NCBI RefSeq assembly: GCF_030409335.1
Contig: NZ_JAUFPN010000150.1
Coordinates: 24,281-88,280, forward strand
Direction of reading: 5' to 3'
DNA length: 64,000 nucleotides
Origin: Paeniroseomonas aquatica
GTDB taxonomy: Bacteria > Pseudomonadota > Alphaproteobacteria > Acetobacterales > Acetobacteraceae
Below the pieces are notes generated by a model. It was not told the origin of the DNA. It saw only the letters and a list, made by a program, of their open reading frames with translations, and did no database searches. This document shows positions 52,370-61,925 of the stretch, one piece after another; position 1 is the first letter of the stretch, and every line of letters begins with the position of its first letter. The translations under genes and the position numbers were made by a program.

Positions 52370-53389
52370 CTACCGCCGGGCGGCGGCTTGGCGGGCCAGG
52401 GTGGCAAGGATGGTCCGGGCGATGACCTCGGCCGGGATGCCGGTCGTCTTGGTGCGCCGCTCCGCCTCCAGCAGCGCGGTGCCCGCCGCCTCCAGGCTGT
52501 CCGGCCGCCAGAGCCGCAGCGCCCGCTCGAAGGCCGGCTTGTGGCGGAAGAAGACCGGCGGCCGCAGCCCCTCCACCGCGGCGGAGGCCGCCGCGCCGCC
52601 GGCCACCGCCAGCGCCGCCAGCTGCAGCCGCTGCACGTGCCGCAGCGCGGCCCGCACCACCTGCACCGCATTGGCGCCCTCGGCAAAGGCGGTGTCGAGC
52701 GCCTTGTCGGCCGAGGCCAGATCCCCGGCCAGCGCCGCCATCAGCGCCTCCTCCAGGTCGAGGGCGGAGCCTTCGGCGACGCAGGCGACCGCCGCCTCCG
52801 GCGTCACCCGGCCCCCGGCGCCGACGAAGAGGGCCAGCTTCTCCAGCTCCCGCCGCAGCAGCATGCGGTCCTCTCCCAGCCGCTGGGCCAGCCATTCCAG
52901 CGCCGCGGGCTCCGCCGTCACCCCCAGCTCCTGCAGGATGCGGGCGATGGAGCCGGACAGCTCCGATCCCCGCTCGCGGTAGCAGGCGATCACCGCGCCC
53001 GCGGCCGAGCCCTCGACCGCCTTGTAGAGCGCCGTGCTGGTCCGCAGCTCGGGGGCTTCCATCACCACCAGCCCAGGCCCGGGGCCGGCCAGCGCCGCCC
53101 TGGCGGCATTGGCCGGCGCCACGCCATCACCCACCTCCCGCACCCGGACCAGGCAGCGCCCACCGGTCAGCGGCGGGCTGGCGGCCTCGGTGGCCAGCAG
53201 CCCGGCGCTGCGCAGCCCGTCCCGGGGAACCTCGACCAGGCGCAGCGCATCGCCCTCCGCCACGCTGCGGACCAGGGCCTCGGCCCTTTCGCGGATCAGG
53301 CCGGGATCATCGCCATGCAGCAGCACCACCCGGCAGGACCCCGGGTCGGCCAGGAAGGCGCTGACCCGCCGGGCATCCAGCTTGGCCAT
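52370..53389 (-). CDS. holA: DNA polymerase III subunit delta
   Basis: A 339-residue HolA clamp-loader subunit. The N-terminus has VVLLHGDDPGLIRERAEALVRSV, the family signature after the start, and GDALRLVEVPRDGLRS. The middle AAA+-like domain includes LVVMEAPELRTSTALYKAVEG, and the C-terminal collar domain has LVRAALRHVQRLQLAALAV-like residues. It opens the beta clamp for loading on DNA. It is convergent with parB, the stops only 1 bp apart. Upstream on the same strand the lptE stop shares a base with its ATG. Confidence 0.92.
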   Translation of the reverse strand: MAKLDARRVSAFLADPGSCRVVLLHGDDPGLIRERAEALVRSVAEGDALRLVEVPRDGLRSAGLLATEAASPPLTGGRCLVRVREVGDGVAPANAARAALAGPGPGLVVMEAPELRTSTALYKAVEGSAAGAVIACYRERGSELSGSIARILQELGVTAEPAALEWLAQRLGEDRMLLRRELEKLALFVGAGGRVTPEAAVACVAEGSALDLEEALMAALAGDLASADKALDTAFAEGANAVQVVRAALRHVQRLQLAALAVAGGAAASAAVEGLRPPVFFRHKPAFERALRLWRPDSLEAAGTALLEAERRTKTTGIPAEVIARTILATLARQAAARR

Positions 53390-53964
53390 CAGCCCGTCGC
53401 CGCAGCTTCCTTGCGCCGCCGCAGCTCCATCGCGACCTGCCGCGTGACCTCGTCCGAGACGCCCTCCATCAACCGCTCCAGCGCGGCATCGCGGGAGGAA
53501 TCGGCGGCGAAGAACTGGAGATCGGGGATGTTGAAGGCGTCGATCTCGCGGAAGGGGATGCCCGAGGCCGCGATGCGCTCCGGCGGCACCCCCAGGGTCG
53601 AGAGGTTCCAGTTGCCCGCCAGGGTGAAACGGACCCGGGTGATGGCGCCATCCCGCCGGTAGCCCAGGATCTCGGAACCCAGCTCGATCGCGACATTCAG
53701 CAGGTAGCGGGCCGGGGTGCCGGGCTGGCTGTCCTCCATCCGGCGTTGCAGGCTGCGCCGCAGCAGCTGGCCGGTGCGGTCCGCCAGCGGCCCGATCCGC
53801 ACCGCAGCCAGCTCGGACTGCAGGCCCTCCTGGCCGCCATCGGCCGTGGCGATGGGCCCGTACAGCGGGCGGAAGCCGCAGCCGGACAGGCCCAGCAGCC
53901 CGCCCAGCAGCCCCCGCCTGGACCAGCCGCTAGACCACGAAATTGACGACTCGTCCCGGGACAT
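53389..53964 (-). CDS. lptE: LPS assembly lipoprotein LptE
   Basis: A 191-residue lipoprotein of the outer membrane. The start at 53964 ([36 protein letters not shown] in outline) gives a signal with lipobox LSGC at residues about 25-28, so the mature protein begins at Cys 28. GFRPLYG just after the Cys and [22 protein letters not shown] in the middle are LptE patterns. It plugs LptD to insert LPS. The start overlaps the leuS 3' end by 35 bp, and it is co-directional with leuS and holA. Confidence 0.85.
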   Translation of the reverse strand: MSRDESSISWSSGWSRRGLLGGLLGLSGCGFRPLYGPIATADGGQEGLQSELAAVRIGPLADRTGQLLRRSLQRRMEDSQPGTPARYLLNVAIELGSEILGYRRDGAITRVRFTLAGNWNLSTLGVPPERIAASGIPFREIDAFNIPDLQFFAADSSRDAALERLMEGVSDEVTRQVAMELRRRKEAAATG

Positions 53965-56560
53965 GGATGCGCTTCCGGATGGGGCGACCGGCGATGGAAC
54001 GCTGCACGTTCTCATCTCCTTCCGCCAGGGAGAAGATCGTAGCTTCGTCGGCATCGGTGGCCACTTCAATGGTGCCGCGCAGCTTGCCCAGGACCTGGAC
54101 CGCCAGGGTCACGGTCTCGGCCTTGAGCAGGGCGGGGTCCGGCTCCAGCCAGGGCAGCTCGGCCACCAGGGTCTCCTCGTCGGGCCGCAGCAGCGACCAG
54201 AGCTCCTCCGCCAGATGCGGCATCATCGGGCTGGCCAGCCGCGCCAGGGCTTCCAGCGCCTCGCGCCGGGCCGCGCCCAGGTCGCCGCTCGCGTCGCCGA
54301 TGGTATTGGCGAATTCGTGGATCCGGGCGACCGCGACGTTGAAGGCGAAGCCCTCCAGCGCCTCGGTGACCGCGGCGATGGTGCGATGCGTCGCCTGGCG
54401 CAGCTTGCGGGCGGCGCCCTCGGCCGCCTCAACCGGGGCCCCGGCCGGCGGCAGGCCGGGCAGGGCCGTGGCGGCGAGGCGATAGACCCGCTGGGTGAAG
54501 CGGAAGGCACCGGCCACGCCGCTCTCGGTCCATTCCATGTCCCGCTCGGGCGGGTTGTCGCTGAGGATGAACCAGCGCGCGGTATCGGCGCCGTACTTGC
54601 CGATGATGGCGCCGGGGTCGACCGTGTTGCGCTTCGACTTGGACATGGCCTCGACCCGGCCGATGGTCACCGGGGCATTGCCGCCCTTCAGCGTCGCGCT
54701 GCGGCTGCCGTCGGCGGCGAGGGCGAAGTCCACCTCCTCCGGATAGAGCCACTGGCCCTCGGCCGATTTGTAGCTCTCATGCGTTACCATGCCCTGGGTG
54801 AAGAGCCCGGCGAAGGGCTCCGCCAGCTTCAGGTGGCCGGTCTCGCGCATGCCGCGGGTGAAGAAGCGGCTGTAGAGCAGGTGCAGGATCGCATGCTCGA
54901 TGCCGCCGATATACTGGTCGACCGGCAGCCAGGCATCGACCGCGTCCCGCACCACCGGCGCCTCGGCATGCGGCGAACAGAAGCGGGCGAAGTACCAGCT
55001 GCTGTCGACGAAGGTGTCGAAGGTATCGGTCTCCCGCCGGGCCGGCTTGCCGCAGGCCGGGCAGTCCACGTGCTTCCAGCTCGGGTGGTGGTCCAGCGGA
55101 TTGCCGGGCTTCGAGAAGTCGACGTCGTCCGGCAGCTTCACTGGCAGGTCGGCCGCGGGCACCGGCAGCACGCCGCAGGCCTCGCAGTGGATGACCGGGA
55201 TCGGGCAGCCCCAGTAGCGCTGGCGGGAGACGCCCCAGTCGCGCAGCCGCCAGTTCACCACGCCAGTGCCCTGGCCCACCGCCTCCAGCCGGGCGATCGC
55301 CGCGCGCTTGGCCTCGGTCACGCCGAGCCCGTCGAGGAAGCCGGAATTGAAGCTGGTGCCCTCGTCGGTGAAGGCGACGTCGCCGACCGCGAAGCTGGCC
55401 GCATCGGCGCCCGGCGGCAGCACCACCGGCGTCACGCCGAGCCCGTACTTGCGGGCGAAGTCGAGGTCGCGCTGGTCATGCGCGGGGCAGCCGAAGATCG
55501 CGCCGGTGCCGTATTCCATCAGCACGAAATTGGCGATCCAGACGGGGAAGCTGGCGCCCTCGATGAAGGGATGCGCGACGCGGAAGCCGGTGTCGTAGCC
55601 GCGCTTCTCCGCCTGCTCGATCGCCACTTCGCTGGTGCCCATGCGGCGGCATTCGGCGACGAATTCGGCAGCGGCCGGGTCGCGCGCGGCCGCGGCCGCG
55701 GCCAGCGGATGCTCGGCGGCGACCGCGAGGAAGCTCATCCCGAACAGCGTGTCGGGCCGGGTGGTGAAGACCTCCACCTCCTCGGCGCGGTCCTGCAGCC
55801 GGAAGCGCACCCGGGCGCCCTCGCTGCGGCCGATCCAGTTGGCCTGCATCAGCTTCACCCGCTCCGGCCAGCGGTCGAGGTCGCCGAGCGCCTCCAGCAG
55901 GTCGGGGGCGAATCTGGTGATGGCGAAGAACCACTGGGAGAGCTGCTTCTTCTCGACCAGCGCGCCGCTGCGCCAGCCGCGGCCGTCGATCACCTGCTCA
56001 TTGGCCAGCACGGTGCCGTCGACCGGGTCCCAGTTGACCCAGCTCTCCTTCCGCTCGACCAGGCCCGCGGCCAGGAAGTCGAGGAAGAGCTTCTGCTGCT
56101 TGCCGTAGTATTCCACGTCGCAGGTGGCGAATTCGCGGGCCCAGTCGATCGACAGGCCCATGCGCTTCAGCTCGGCGCGCATGGCGGCGATGTTGTCGTA
56201 GGTCCACTTGCCCGGGTGGATCTTGCGCTCACGCGCCGCATTCTCCGCCGGCAGGCCGAAGGCGTCCCAGCCCATCGGGTGCATGACCTGATGGCCGCGG
56301 GCGCGCTTGTAGCGGGCGACCACGTCGCCGAGGGTGTAGTTCCGCACATGCCCCATGTGGATCTTGCCGCTGGGGTAGGGAAACATCTCGAGCACGTAGT
56401 ACTTCGGCCGGCTGCCGTCGGGCACGTCCGGCACCACGAAGCAGGCGCGGCGATCCCACTCGGCCTGCCAGCGCGGCTCGGCGGCGGCGAAGTCGTGGCG
56501 CATCTCGGGGCGGGTCTCTGGACGGTTTTCTGGGCGGGTGCTGCTGCTGGCGTCGCTCAT
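53930..56560 (-). CDS. leuS: Leucyl-tRNA synthetase
   Basis: An 876-residue class Ia synthetase. [15 protein letters not shown] contains the HIGH-type motif (HMGH, 68-71) and MSKSKRN (639 onwards) the KMSKS loop. The CP1 editing domain with [12 protein letters not shown] and a zinc-like CEACG/CPACG region are present, and the anticodon-binding domain ends the chain (PGRVVNFVV). The start at 56560 precedes a short Ser/Pro-rich leader ([20 protein letters not shown]). Intact length agrees with the family. It heads the leuS-lptE-holA transcript, the standard alphaproteobacterial order. Confidence 0.95.
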   Translation of the reverse strand: MSDASSSTRPENRPETRPEMRHDFAAAEPRWQAEWDRRACFVVPDVPDGSRPKYYVLEMFPYPSGKIHMGHVRNYTLGDVVARYKRARGHQVMHPMGWDAFGLPAENAARERKIHPGKWTYDNIAAMRAELKRMGLSIDWAREFATCDVEYYGKQQKLFLDFLAAGLVERKESWVNWDPVDGTVLANEQVIDGRGWRSGALVEKKQLSQWFFAITRFAPDLLEALGDLDRWPERVKLMQANWIGRSEGARVRFRLQDRAEEVEVFTTRPDTLFGMSFLAVAAEHPLAAAAAARDPAAAEFVAECRRMGTSEVAIEQAEKRGYDTGFRVAHPFIEGASFPVWIANFVLMEYGTGAIFGCPAHDQRDLDFARKYGLGVTPVVLPPGADAASFAVGDVAFTDEGTSFNSGFLDGLGVTEAKRAAIARLEAVGQGTGVVNWRLRDWGVSRQRYWGCPIPVIHCEACGVLPVPAADLPVKLPDDVDFSKPGNPLDHHPSWKHVDCPACGKPARRETDTFDTFVDSSWYFARFCSPHAEAPVVRDAVDAWLPVDQYIGGIEHAILHLLYSRFFTRGMRETGHLKLAEPFAGLFTQGMVTHESYKSAEGQWLYPEEVDFALAADGSRSATLKGGNAPVTIGRVEAMSKSKRNTVDPGAIIGKYGADTARWFILSDNPPERDMEWTESGVAGAFRFTQRVYRLAATALPGLPPAGAPVEAAEGAARKLRQATHRTIAAVTEALEGFAFNVAVARIHEFANTIGDASGDLGAARREALEALARLASPMMPHLAEELWSLLRPDEETLVAELPWLEPDPALLKAETVTLAVQVLGKLRGTIEVATDADEATIFSLAEGDENVQRSIAGRPIRKRIHVPGRVVNFVV

Positions 56561-56704
56561 GGCTATCGATGACCTGATTGGCCCTAGGGAATAAGCCGAG
56601 CCCCGCGCCGTGGGAAGGGCCAGCGGCAGCCGCAGGATGGCCTTAGACCGTTGCCGGGACGTTTCCTCTGGGGGCAAACTGCGGCAGCCCCGCCTGGAAA
56701 CCCG

Positions 56705-57838
56705 ATGCGCCTGATTCTCGCCGTGCTTTGGCTGTCGTTCGGTCCGGTCCCGGGCCTGTCGTGGCAAGCCTCCGGCCAGACCGCCGAGGAGGCCTACCGC
56801 CGCGTCTTCTCGATCAGCGCCCTCGGAACCCCGGGGCCCTCGCTCGGCCTCGCGGCGGCCTATGCCCTGGTGTACCGCGGGCTGGTGCCGCATGCCGCAT
56901 TCGCCCTGGCGCGGGATGCCACCGGGCGCTCCGCCTGGGGCTATGCCGGCGGCGCCGCGACGCCGGAGGCGGCCGAGGCCTCGGCGCTGCAGCGCTGCCG
57001 CGGGTCCCTGGGCGGGCTGCAGGCGGAATGCCGGATCATCCTGCGCGACCTGGACCCGGTGGGCGGCGACCCCGGCACCGCCGTCGTCCAGGGCAGCCTC
57101 GGCCCCTTCCGCTGGAGCCCGCTGCATCTGCGCCGGGGCGCGCAGGCGGCGCGGGGGGCGGTGATCTGGGCGCATGGCTACGGCGGGGCGGACCGCGACC
57201 TCCGCCGCCTGCCGTCCCCCGGCTTCGTCACCATCCTCAACGACGCCGGCTGGGACGTGCTGCGCTTCGACCGGGCGCCCGGCGACGACGCGCTTTTCAC
57301 CACCCTGCCGCGGCTGACCGAGGGCCTGGCCGCGGTGCGGGCGGCGGGCTACCGGCAGATCGTGCTGGGCGGCCAGTCCCGCGGCGGCTGGCAGGCCATC
57401 ATGGCGGCCAGCGCGCGGCCGGAGCTGGTCGATGCGGTGATCGCCATGGCCCCGGCGGCGCATGGCGAGGCGAACCGGGCGAACAACCTGCTCGCCGGCC
57501 TCGACGACTTCCGCCGGCTGCTGGCGGGGCTGCCGCCCGGGCCACGCCTGGCGGTGGCGCTCTTCGACGGCGACGACTTCGACCCCGATCCGGAGCGCCG
57601 GGCGCGGATGGTCGAGGAGCTGTCGCGCGACCGGGCGGCCCCGACCCTGGCGCTCTGGCCGCAGGCGCCCGGCCAAGGCGCGGGGGGCCAGCCACAGCCG
57701 CAGTCGCTCCGTGGCCATGGCGCGGCCTACGACCTGAGGTTCACCCTGCTCTACGGCGCCTGCCTGCTGACCCTGGTGCAGGGTCCCGAGGCGGCCGCCC
57801 CGCGCGGGGTGCGGCGGGCGGCCTGCGGCGGCGGCTGA
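56705..57838 (+). CDS. Exported alpha/beta hydrolase-like protein
   Basis: A 377-residue protein with a signal peptide ([26 protein letters not shown], cleavage near residue 24). The mature part has a domain of unknown fold ([34 protein letters not shown]), in which Cys residues may pair. It is followed by an alpha/beta hydrolase core: [14 protein letters not shown] as oxyanion region, GGQSRGGW nucleophile elbow (S225) and HGAAYDL near the C-terminus as catalytic His. The layout suggests a periplasmic esterase or peptidase-like enzyme; the substrate is unknown. It is divergent from leuS. Confidence 0.75.
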   Translation: MRLILAVLWLSFGPVPGLSWQASGQTAEEAYRRVFSISALGTPGPSLGLAAAYALVYRGLVPHAAFALARDATGRSAWGYAGGAATPEAAEASALQRCRGSLGGLQAECRIILRDLDPVGGDPGTAVVQGSLGPFRWSPLHLRRGAQAARGAVIWAHGYGGADRDLRRLPSPGFVTILNDAGWDVLRFDRAPGDDALFTTLPRLTEGLAAVRAAGYRQIVLGGQSRGGWQAIMAASARPELVDAVIAMAPAAHGEANRANNLLAGLDDFRRLLAGLPPGPRLAVALFDGDDFDPDPERRARMVEELSRDRAAPTLALWPQAPGQGAGGQPQPQSLRGHGAAYDLRFTLLYGACLLTLVQGPEAAAPRGVRRAACGGG

Positions 57839-57933
57839 GCGCAGGGACGTGATTGTCTTTGCGGCGAGCTCTCGTAATAGTTGGATGCTGCTCATTAATG
57901 AAACGCGTATCCAGGGATCCGGAGGTTGATCCC

Positions 57934-58332
57934 ATGCGCCTTTTGTTCATGTTTCCGGTTATCGCCCTTGCCGCCTGCACCGTCCCGGGGACCGATGGAC
58001 CGGCCGAGGCCGACTTGGCCGCCGTGCGGCAGGTGTCCATGTCCGGCCCGAGCCTGAGCTGGCAGGAGCTGCGCATCCACCCGACGCTGATGCGCCGGGC
58101 CTGCGCCGTCAGCACGCTGGTCAACGAGGACGGCCAGACGGTCGGCTACTGCGTCGGCGGCCGGCAGTGCCGGACCAACGACTGGCGGCCGATCGAGCCG
58201 GGCTGCAACCGTTCGCCGGAGTATCGCGCCGGCCCGATCTCCACCCCGCCGGCGACGCCGGCCGTGGCCCCGGCCGGCCCGCCGGCGGCGGTCCCGGCGG
58301 GCCCGACGATGGACATCGCCCGGATCCGCTGA
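57934..58332 (+). CDS. Small hypothetical lipoprotein
   Basis: A 132-residue protein with a lipoprotein signal ([15 protein letters not shown], lipobox LAAC, mature Cys at residue 15). GGAGG at 57921-57925 lies 8 nt before the ATG and decides the start over the in-frame upstream ones. The chain has [16 protein letters not shown] and GCNRSPEYR with cysteines, then a Pro/Ala-rich tail. I do not recognise a family. A weak promoter-like pair TTGTCT/TAATAG (57853-57880, 16-bp spacer) precedes it. Confidence 0.7.
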   Translation: MRLLFMFPVIALAACTVPGTDGPAEADLAAVRQVSMSGPSLSWQELRIHPTLMRRACAVSTLVNEDGQTVGYCVGGRQCRTNDWRPIEPGCNRSPEYRAGPISTPPATPAVAPAGPPAAVPAGPTMDIARIR

Positions 58333-58341
58333 CCCCCGGGT

Positions 58342-58373
58342 CCCAGGCCGCGCCGGGGACGGCGCGGCCCGGG
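58342..58373. terminator. GC-rich hairpin between convergent genes
   Basis: GGCCGCGCC (58346-58354) pairs with GGCGCGGCC (58361-58369) around a 6-nt loop, extended by CCC/GGG across one mismatch. It lies between the stops of the small lipoprotein and the PEP-mutase-like gene and has no T-run, so it may serve both directions weakly or with Rho. Confidence 0.55.
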
Positions 58374-58374
58374 C

Positions 58375-59337
58375 CTAGCCCTTGGCCTCCGGCATGTGGC
58401 CGAGGGTGCCCGCGTACTTCTCCTGCGCCCCGGCGGGCAGGAAGGCCTCCTCCAGCGCGCGGATGCGGTCGAAGCCGGCGAAGAGGTGGACGTTGCCCAG
58501 GGGATGCACCTTGGTCCGGGCATCCACCTCGGCCTCGGCCAGGGCGCCCTGCTGCTTCATCGCCACCGCCAGGTCATGCACCGCCATGATGGTCTGGCGC
58601 AGCACCGCGCCGGGCAGGATGGTGACGGCGATGCCGAGCTCGGCCATGTCGGCTTCCGACAGCCGCGGCGAGATGCCGGTCTGGTTGTAGAAGACCGGGC
58701 CGTTCACCCGGCGGCAAACCTCGGCGATCTCCGCCCGGCTGGCCGGGCCCTCGACGAAGGCGAGGTCGGCCCCGGCCTCAAGGAAGAGGTTGGCACGGGC
58801 GATGGCCTCATCCAGGCTGCCGCCATGGGCGCCGCGGGCATCGGTGCGGGCGACCAGGGTGAAGTCGGCATCGAGCGCCGCCCGGGTCTCGCTGGCGGCG
58901 CGGATCTTGGCGACGGCCTCCTCGCGGCCGATCACCTCGCGGCCGGCGACATGACCGCAGCGCTTGGGCGCGACCTGGTCCTCGATATGGATTCCGGCGA
59001 CGCCGGCGCGGATGTACTCCTCCACCGTGCGGACCACGTTGATGGCGTTGCCGAAGCCGGTATCGGCATCGGCGATCAGCGGCGCGGTGATGGCGCCGGC
59101 GATGAGCCGGGCATTCATCGCCATCTCGGTCAGGGTGATCAGCCCGGCATCCGGCAGGCCCAGCAGGCTGAGCGAGGTGCCGTAGCCGGTCATGTAGATC
59201 GCCTCGTGCCCCGCATGCTCGAGGATGCGGGCGGTCAGGGCATTGTAGCAGCCGGGCAGCACCAGCGGCGTGCCGCGGGCCAGCATGGCGCGGAAGCGGG
59301 TGGTCGGGCGGGCGGCGGAGCCTTGGCCGAGGCGCAT
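58375..59337 (-). CDS. Isocitrate lyase/PEP mutase family enzyme
   Basis: A 320-residue TIM-barrel of the isocitrate lyase/PEP mutase superfamily. DADTGFGN (90-97) carries metal ligands, and EDQVAPKRCGHV (119-130) includes the active-site Cys motif KRCGH. GCYNALTARILEHAGHEAIYMTGYG is the N-terminal substrate loop. Members include 2-methylisocitrate lyase, oxaloacetate decarboxylase and carboxyphosphonoenolpyruvate mutase. The KRCGH form and lack of extra C-terminal domain fit the 2,3-dimethylmalate lyase/oxaloacetate decarboxylase group. The start at 59337 avoids a weak N-terminal extension. Reaction not assigned. Confidence 0.85.
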   Translation of the reverse strand: MRLGQGSAARPTTRFRAMLARGTPLVLPGCYNALTARILEHAGHEAIYMTGYGTSLSLLGLPDAGLITLTEMAMNARLIAGAITAPLIADADTGFGNAINVVRTVEEYIRAGVAGIHIEDQVAPKRCGHVAGREVIGREEAVAKIRAASETRAALDADFTLVARTDARGAHGGSLDEAIARANLFLEAGADLAFVEGPASRAEIAEVCRRVNGPVFYNQTGISPRLSEADMAELGIAVTILPGAVLRQTIMAVHDLAVAMKQQGALAEAEVDARTKVHPLGNVHLFAGFDRIRALEEAFLPAGAQEKYAGTLGHMPEAKG

Positions 59338-59460
59338 GGTGGCGTTTTCCCCTGGGACGTCGGCGCCAGTCTCGGCCGCTGCCACGCCGGGTCAAGCGGG
59401 GTGCCGCACCGGTATACGAATGGCCCTTGCGGCGTGGCGCGGCGAGGGTACATCCGGGGT

Positions 59461-59883
59461 GTGCTGCACCTTCTCAAGCTGTCGGTCGGCCCCAGGGACG
59501 TGGGGCAATTGCGGGCCATCCAGGCACGGCGGGCCTCGGTCGACCCGCCGCTTCGCCACCAGACCCGGATGATGCCGAAGCGGGCGGCGGAGCTGTGCGA
59601 GGGTGGCTCGATCTACTGGGTGGTCGCCGGCTTCATCCAGGTGCGCCAGCGCATCCTGGACGTCATCGAGGAGGCCTGGGACGACGGCACCCGCTGCGCC
59701 GGGCTGGTGCTGGACCCCGAGCTGGTGCCGGTCGCGGCGCGCCAGACCAAGGCCTTCCAGGGCTGGCGCTACCTGGCGCCGGACGCGGCCCCGGCCGACG
59801 TGGTCGCGGGCAGCGAGGCGCTCGGCACCGATGCCATGCCCGAGGCGCTGCGCGCCGAACTTCGCGCCCTCGGCCTATTGTAG
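59461..59883 (+). CDS. DUF1489 family protein
   Basis: A 140-residue protein beginning at a GTG with HLLKLSVGPRDVGQLRAIQA, the typical DUF1489 start, and continuing with HQTRMMPKRAAELCEGGSIYWVVAGFIQVRQRILDVI and CAGLVLDPELVPVAARQTKAFQGWRYL. DUF1489 proteins are small, conserved in alphaproteobacteria and have no known role. The last 9 bp overlap the end of the convergent azlD gene. It has a likely ribosome site about nine bases upstream (a GAGGG-like run). Confidence 0.87.
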   Translation: MLHLLKLSVGPRDVGQLRAIQARRASVDPPLRHQTRMMPKRAAELCEGGSIYWVVAGFIQVRQRILDVIEEAWDDGTRCAGLVLDPELVPVAARQTKAFQGWRYLAPDAAPADVVAGSEALGTDAMPEALRAELRALGLL

Positions 59884-60198
59884 CAGGGCGCGCACCGCCA
59901 GCAGCGCCACCAGGCCGAGCGCCAGCGCCGGCAGCAGCCGGCCCCGCAGCGCCGCGAAGGCCAGCAGCCCGCCCGCCAGCCCGACCAGCCGCGCCGCCAG
60001 CGGGATGCCGGCCACGGCACCGCCGGGCGCCACCACCGCCAGGGCGACGAAGGCCGCGAGCGTCGCCTGGGACACCGCGGCGGCCCAGGCGATCAGCGGA
60101 TGGTCCGGCCGCAGCGCCCCGGCCACCAGCAGGCCCAGGGCGCGCAGCAGCAGCATCGCCAGGGCGGCGAGCGGCAGGGCCAGCTCAGCGCCGGGCAT
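59875..60198 (-). CDS. azlD: AzlD-family branched-chain amino acid exporter small subunit
   Basis: A 107-residue membrane protein with three to four spans and the AzlD pattern LALPLAALAMLLLRALGLLVAGAL-like N-terminus and LPALALGLVALLAVRALLQ end. AzlD with AzlC exports branched-chain amino acids or toxic analogues such as azaleucine. The ATG lies within the last codons of azlC (14-bp overlap), so the pair is translationally coupled on the minus strand. Its 3' end overlaps DUF1489 by 9 bp. Confidence 0.85.
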   Translation of the reverse strand: MPGAELALPLAALAMLLLRALGLLVAGALRPDHPLIAWAAAVSQATLAAFVALAVVAPGGAVAGIPLAARLVGLAGGLLAFAALRGRLLPALALGLVALLAVRALLQ

Positions 60199-60868
60199 GC
60201 CGCCGGCCGATCAGGAAGGCCAGGGTGCCGCCCAGCAGCCCGGCCGTCAGCAGGCCCCAGGCGGGCGGCAGCAGCAGGGCGGCGGGGGCGGCGAGGACCC
60301 CGGCCAGGATGGCCCGGCGCGGCCCTTCCAGCCGCAGATCGGCGGCCAGCAGCAGGGCGAAGTAGAGCGGGTTGGTGAAGAGCAGCGCGGCCAGGACCAG
60401 CGGGCTCAGCGACGGCGCCGCCCAATGGCCGATGGCGGTCGCCAGCCCAGCCACCCCCCAGGAGACCAGGGCGAAGCCGAGGAACCAGGGCAGCCGTCGC
60501 GGCTCCGCCAAATGCGGCAGCACCCGCATGGCGGCGGCCCAGGGGGTGATGGCGATGAAGGGCAGTGCCAGCCAGCGCCGCCGCCCGCGGCCGAGCCAGG
60601 GCGCCAGCGCCAGGGCCATCGGCAGGAAGCGGGCATTGGCGGCCGTCGCCCCCAGCGCCGCCGGCACCACCCCAGCGGCACCGGCCTGCAGCAGCACGAG
60701 CTGCCCGGCCATGCCGTAGACGAAGAGCGAGGCGCCGAGCGCCCAGCCGAGCCCGAGCCCCGCGGCCGCCACCGCGGCGCCGAAGGCCAGGAAGGTGGCG
60801 CCCATGGCGAGGGCGGGGGCGCCCAGGGCGGCCGTCGCGCCGGGGCGGAGAGCATGCAGGCCTGTCAT
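60185..60868 (-). CDS. azlC: AzlC-family branched-chain amino acid permease
   Basis: A 227-residue membrane protein with about six spans. GAPALAMGATFLAFGAAVAAAGLGLGWALGASLFVYGMAGQLVLLQAG is the typical AzlC opening, and NARFLPMALALAPWLG and LFTNPLYFALLLAADLRLEGPRRAI follow in the expected order. With AzlD it exports branched-chain amino acids. It leads a two-gene operon. Upstream, 60869-61279, lies the decayed RND gene and no regulator. Confidence 0.88.
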   Translation of the reverse strand: MTGLHALRPGATAALGAPALAMGATFLAFGAAVAAAGLGLGWALGASLFVYGMAGQLVLLQAGAAGVVPAALGATAANARFLPMALALAPWLGRGRRRWLALPFIAITPWAAAMRVLPHLAEPRRLPWFLGFALVSWGVAGLATAIGHWAAPSLSPLVLAALLFTNPLYFALLLAADLRLEGPRRAILAGVLAAPAALLLPPAWGLLTAGLLGGTLAFLIGRRHARR

Positions 60869-60917
60869 CGATCCACCGGCATCCTGCCATGCGCCGCGGG
60901 CGCTGCCACCCTTCGCC

Positions 60918-61225
60918 GGATGGCCGCGGATTAAGCGCGCGCCGGCCCCTGGCGATCCTACTGGCCCGCGCCTTCGCCGGCTTCCGGCAGCTCAGCGTCG
61001 GGGCCTACCCGGACCCATTGCCGCCCACCGTGGTTGTCATCACCCGGAACGCCGGGCAGGGCGCCGAGGAGGTCGAGCGCTGCATCGCCGTCCCGATTAA
61101 GGTCGGGCGGTCCGGCATGTCGAGCTGTCGAAGGTGCGCTCCGTGGTCTCGGCATTTCACCCTCGCCTGCACCACCGAGCAGGCGCTGCAGCCGGTGCTG
61201 AACCGGCTGGGCCAGACCAACCGGC
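60918..61225 (+). pseudogene. Remnant of a heavy-metal RND efflux permease (CzcA/CusA type)
   Basis: Reading the plus strand from 60918 gives RPLAILLARAFAGFRQL, then SVGAYPDPLPPTVVVITRNAG and QGAEEVERCIAVPI. These match the first periplasmic stretch of HME-RND pumps (PIDAYPDV...TEAPG...EVEQRIT). A different frame then gives ELSKVRSVVSAFH, and the first frame returns with TTEQALQPVLNRLGQTN, which matches TYEQALQRVLNRLGQLP. So at least two frameshifts break about 100 codons, and the rest of the roughly 1,030-residue protein is gone. It is a decayed N-terminal fragment with no function expected. Confidence 0.75.
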
Positions 61226-61279
61226 CTGCTGGCCGCGGTCCCGGTGGGCGCGGCGTCCTGGCCCGGCGCCGCGGGTGGC

Positions 61280-61816
61280 TCAGCGGGAGGCGGACTGGCT
61301 CCGCAGCTCGCGGGCGCGGGCCAGGACCTTGTCCTCGAGGTCGGAGTTGGTGGCGGCGGAGACGGTGCTGTCCACCCACTGGCCGCGGTCCAGGGTCTGG
61401 CGGAAGACCTGGACCCGCACGCCGTCCGACCGCAGCTGGCGGCCGAGCACGTAGGCCTGGGCCCGGAAGCGCTCGTTGTTGGCCGAGGCGGGCGTGTACC
61501 ATTCGGTGATGATGGTGCCGCCGAAGGGATCGGCCGAGGCCAGCGGCATGAAGGAGAGCGTGTCCAGCGTCGCGCGCCAGAGGTAGGCGTTCACGCTGAG
61601 GCCGCTGCCGCCGCCGTTCGCCGCGGCTTCCCGCGCTTCCCGGTCCTTGTCCACGCCGAAGACCACGAGGCCGGCGTTGGAGCCGAGCGGGCGGTTGCGG
61701 GCGCGGCCGTTGCGCCAGTCCCCGTATTCGTCGTTCTGCACCAGCCGCTGGTTCGCAGCGCCGCAGGCGGAGAGCAGGGGAAGAAGCACGCCGAGGGCGA
61801 GGAGGGCAGGTTTCAT
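61280..61816 (-). CDS. DUF3576 family lipoprotein
   Basis: A 178-residue lipoprotein: MKPALLALGVLLPLLSACG has a lipobox LSAC with the mature Cys at residue 18. The mature domain holds LSVNAYLWRATLDTLSFMPLASADPFGGTIITEWYTP and RVQVFRQTLDRGQWVD, the DUF3576 pattern found in alphaproteobacterial outer-membrane-associated proteins. The role is unknown. The start at 61816 is preferred over 61849. Between it and the porin lies a strong terminator for the porin transcript, so this gene has its own promoter. Confidence 0.85.
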   Translation of the reverse strand: MKPALLALGVLLPLLSACGAANQRLVQNDEYGDWRNGRARNRPLGSNAGLVVFGVDKDREAREAAANGGGSGLSVNAYLWRATLDTLSFMPLASADPFGGTIITEWYTPASANNERFRAQAYVLGRQLRSDGVRVQVFRQTLDRGQWVDSTVSAATNSDLEDKVLARARELRSQSASR

Positions 61817-61879
61817 GGCGCCCGCACGATAGGCGGGTTCGTTCGCCAATCAAGCCACAAATGAGCGGAGAATTGAAAA

Positions 61880-61905
61880 GGGGTGGCAGGTTGCCCTGCC
61901 ACCCC
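61880..61905 (-). terminator. Intrinsic terminator downstream of the porin gene
   Basis: GGGGTGGCAGG (61880-61890) and CCTGCCACCCC (61895-61905) form a perfect 11-bp stem with a TTGC loop. On the minus strand the stem is followed by a run of four T (61876-61879). It lies 20 bp after the porin stop and should end that transcript efficiently. Confidence 0.85.
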
Positions 61906-61925
61906 CGCTTTCCGGCCCCGAAGGA

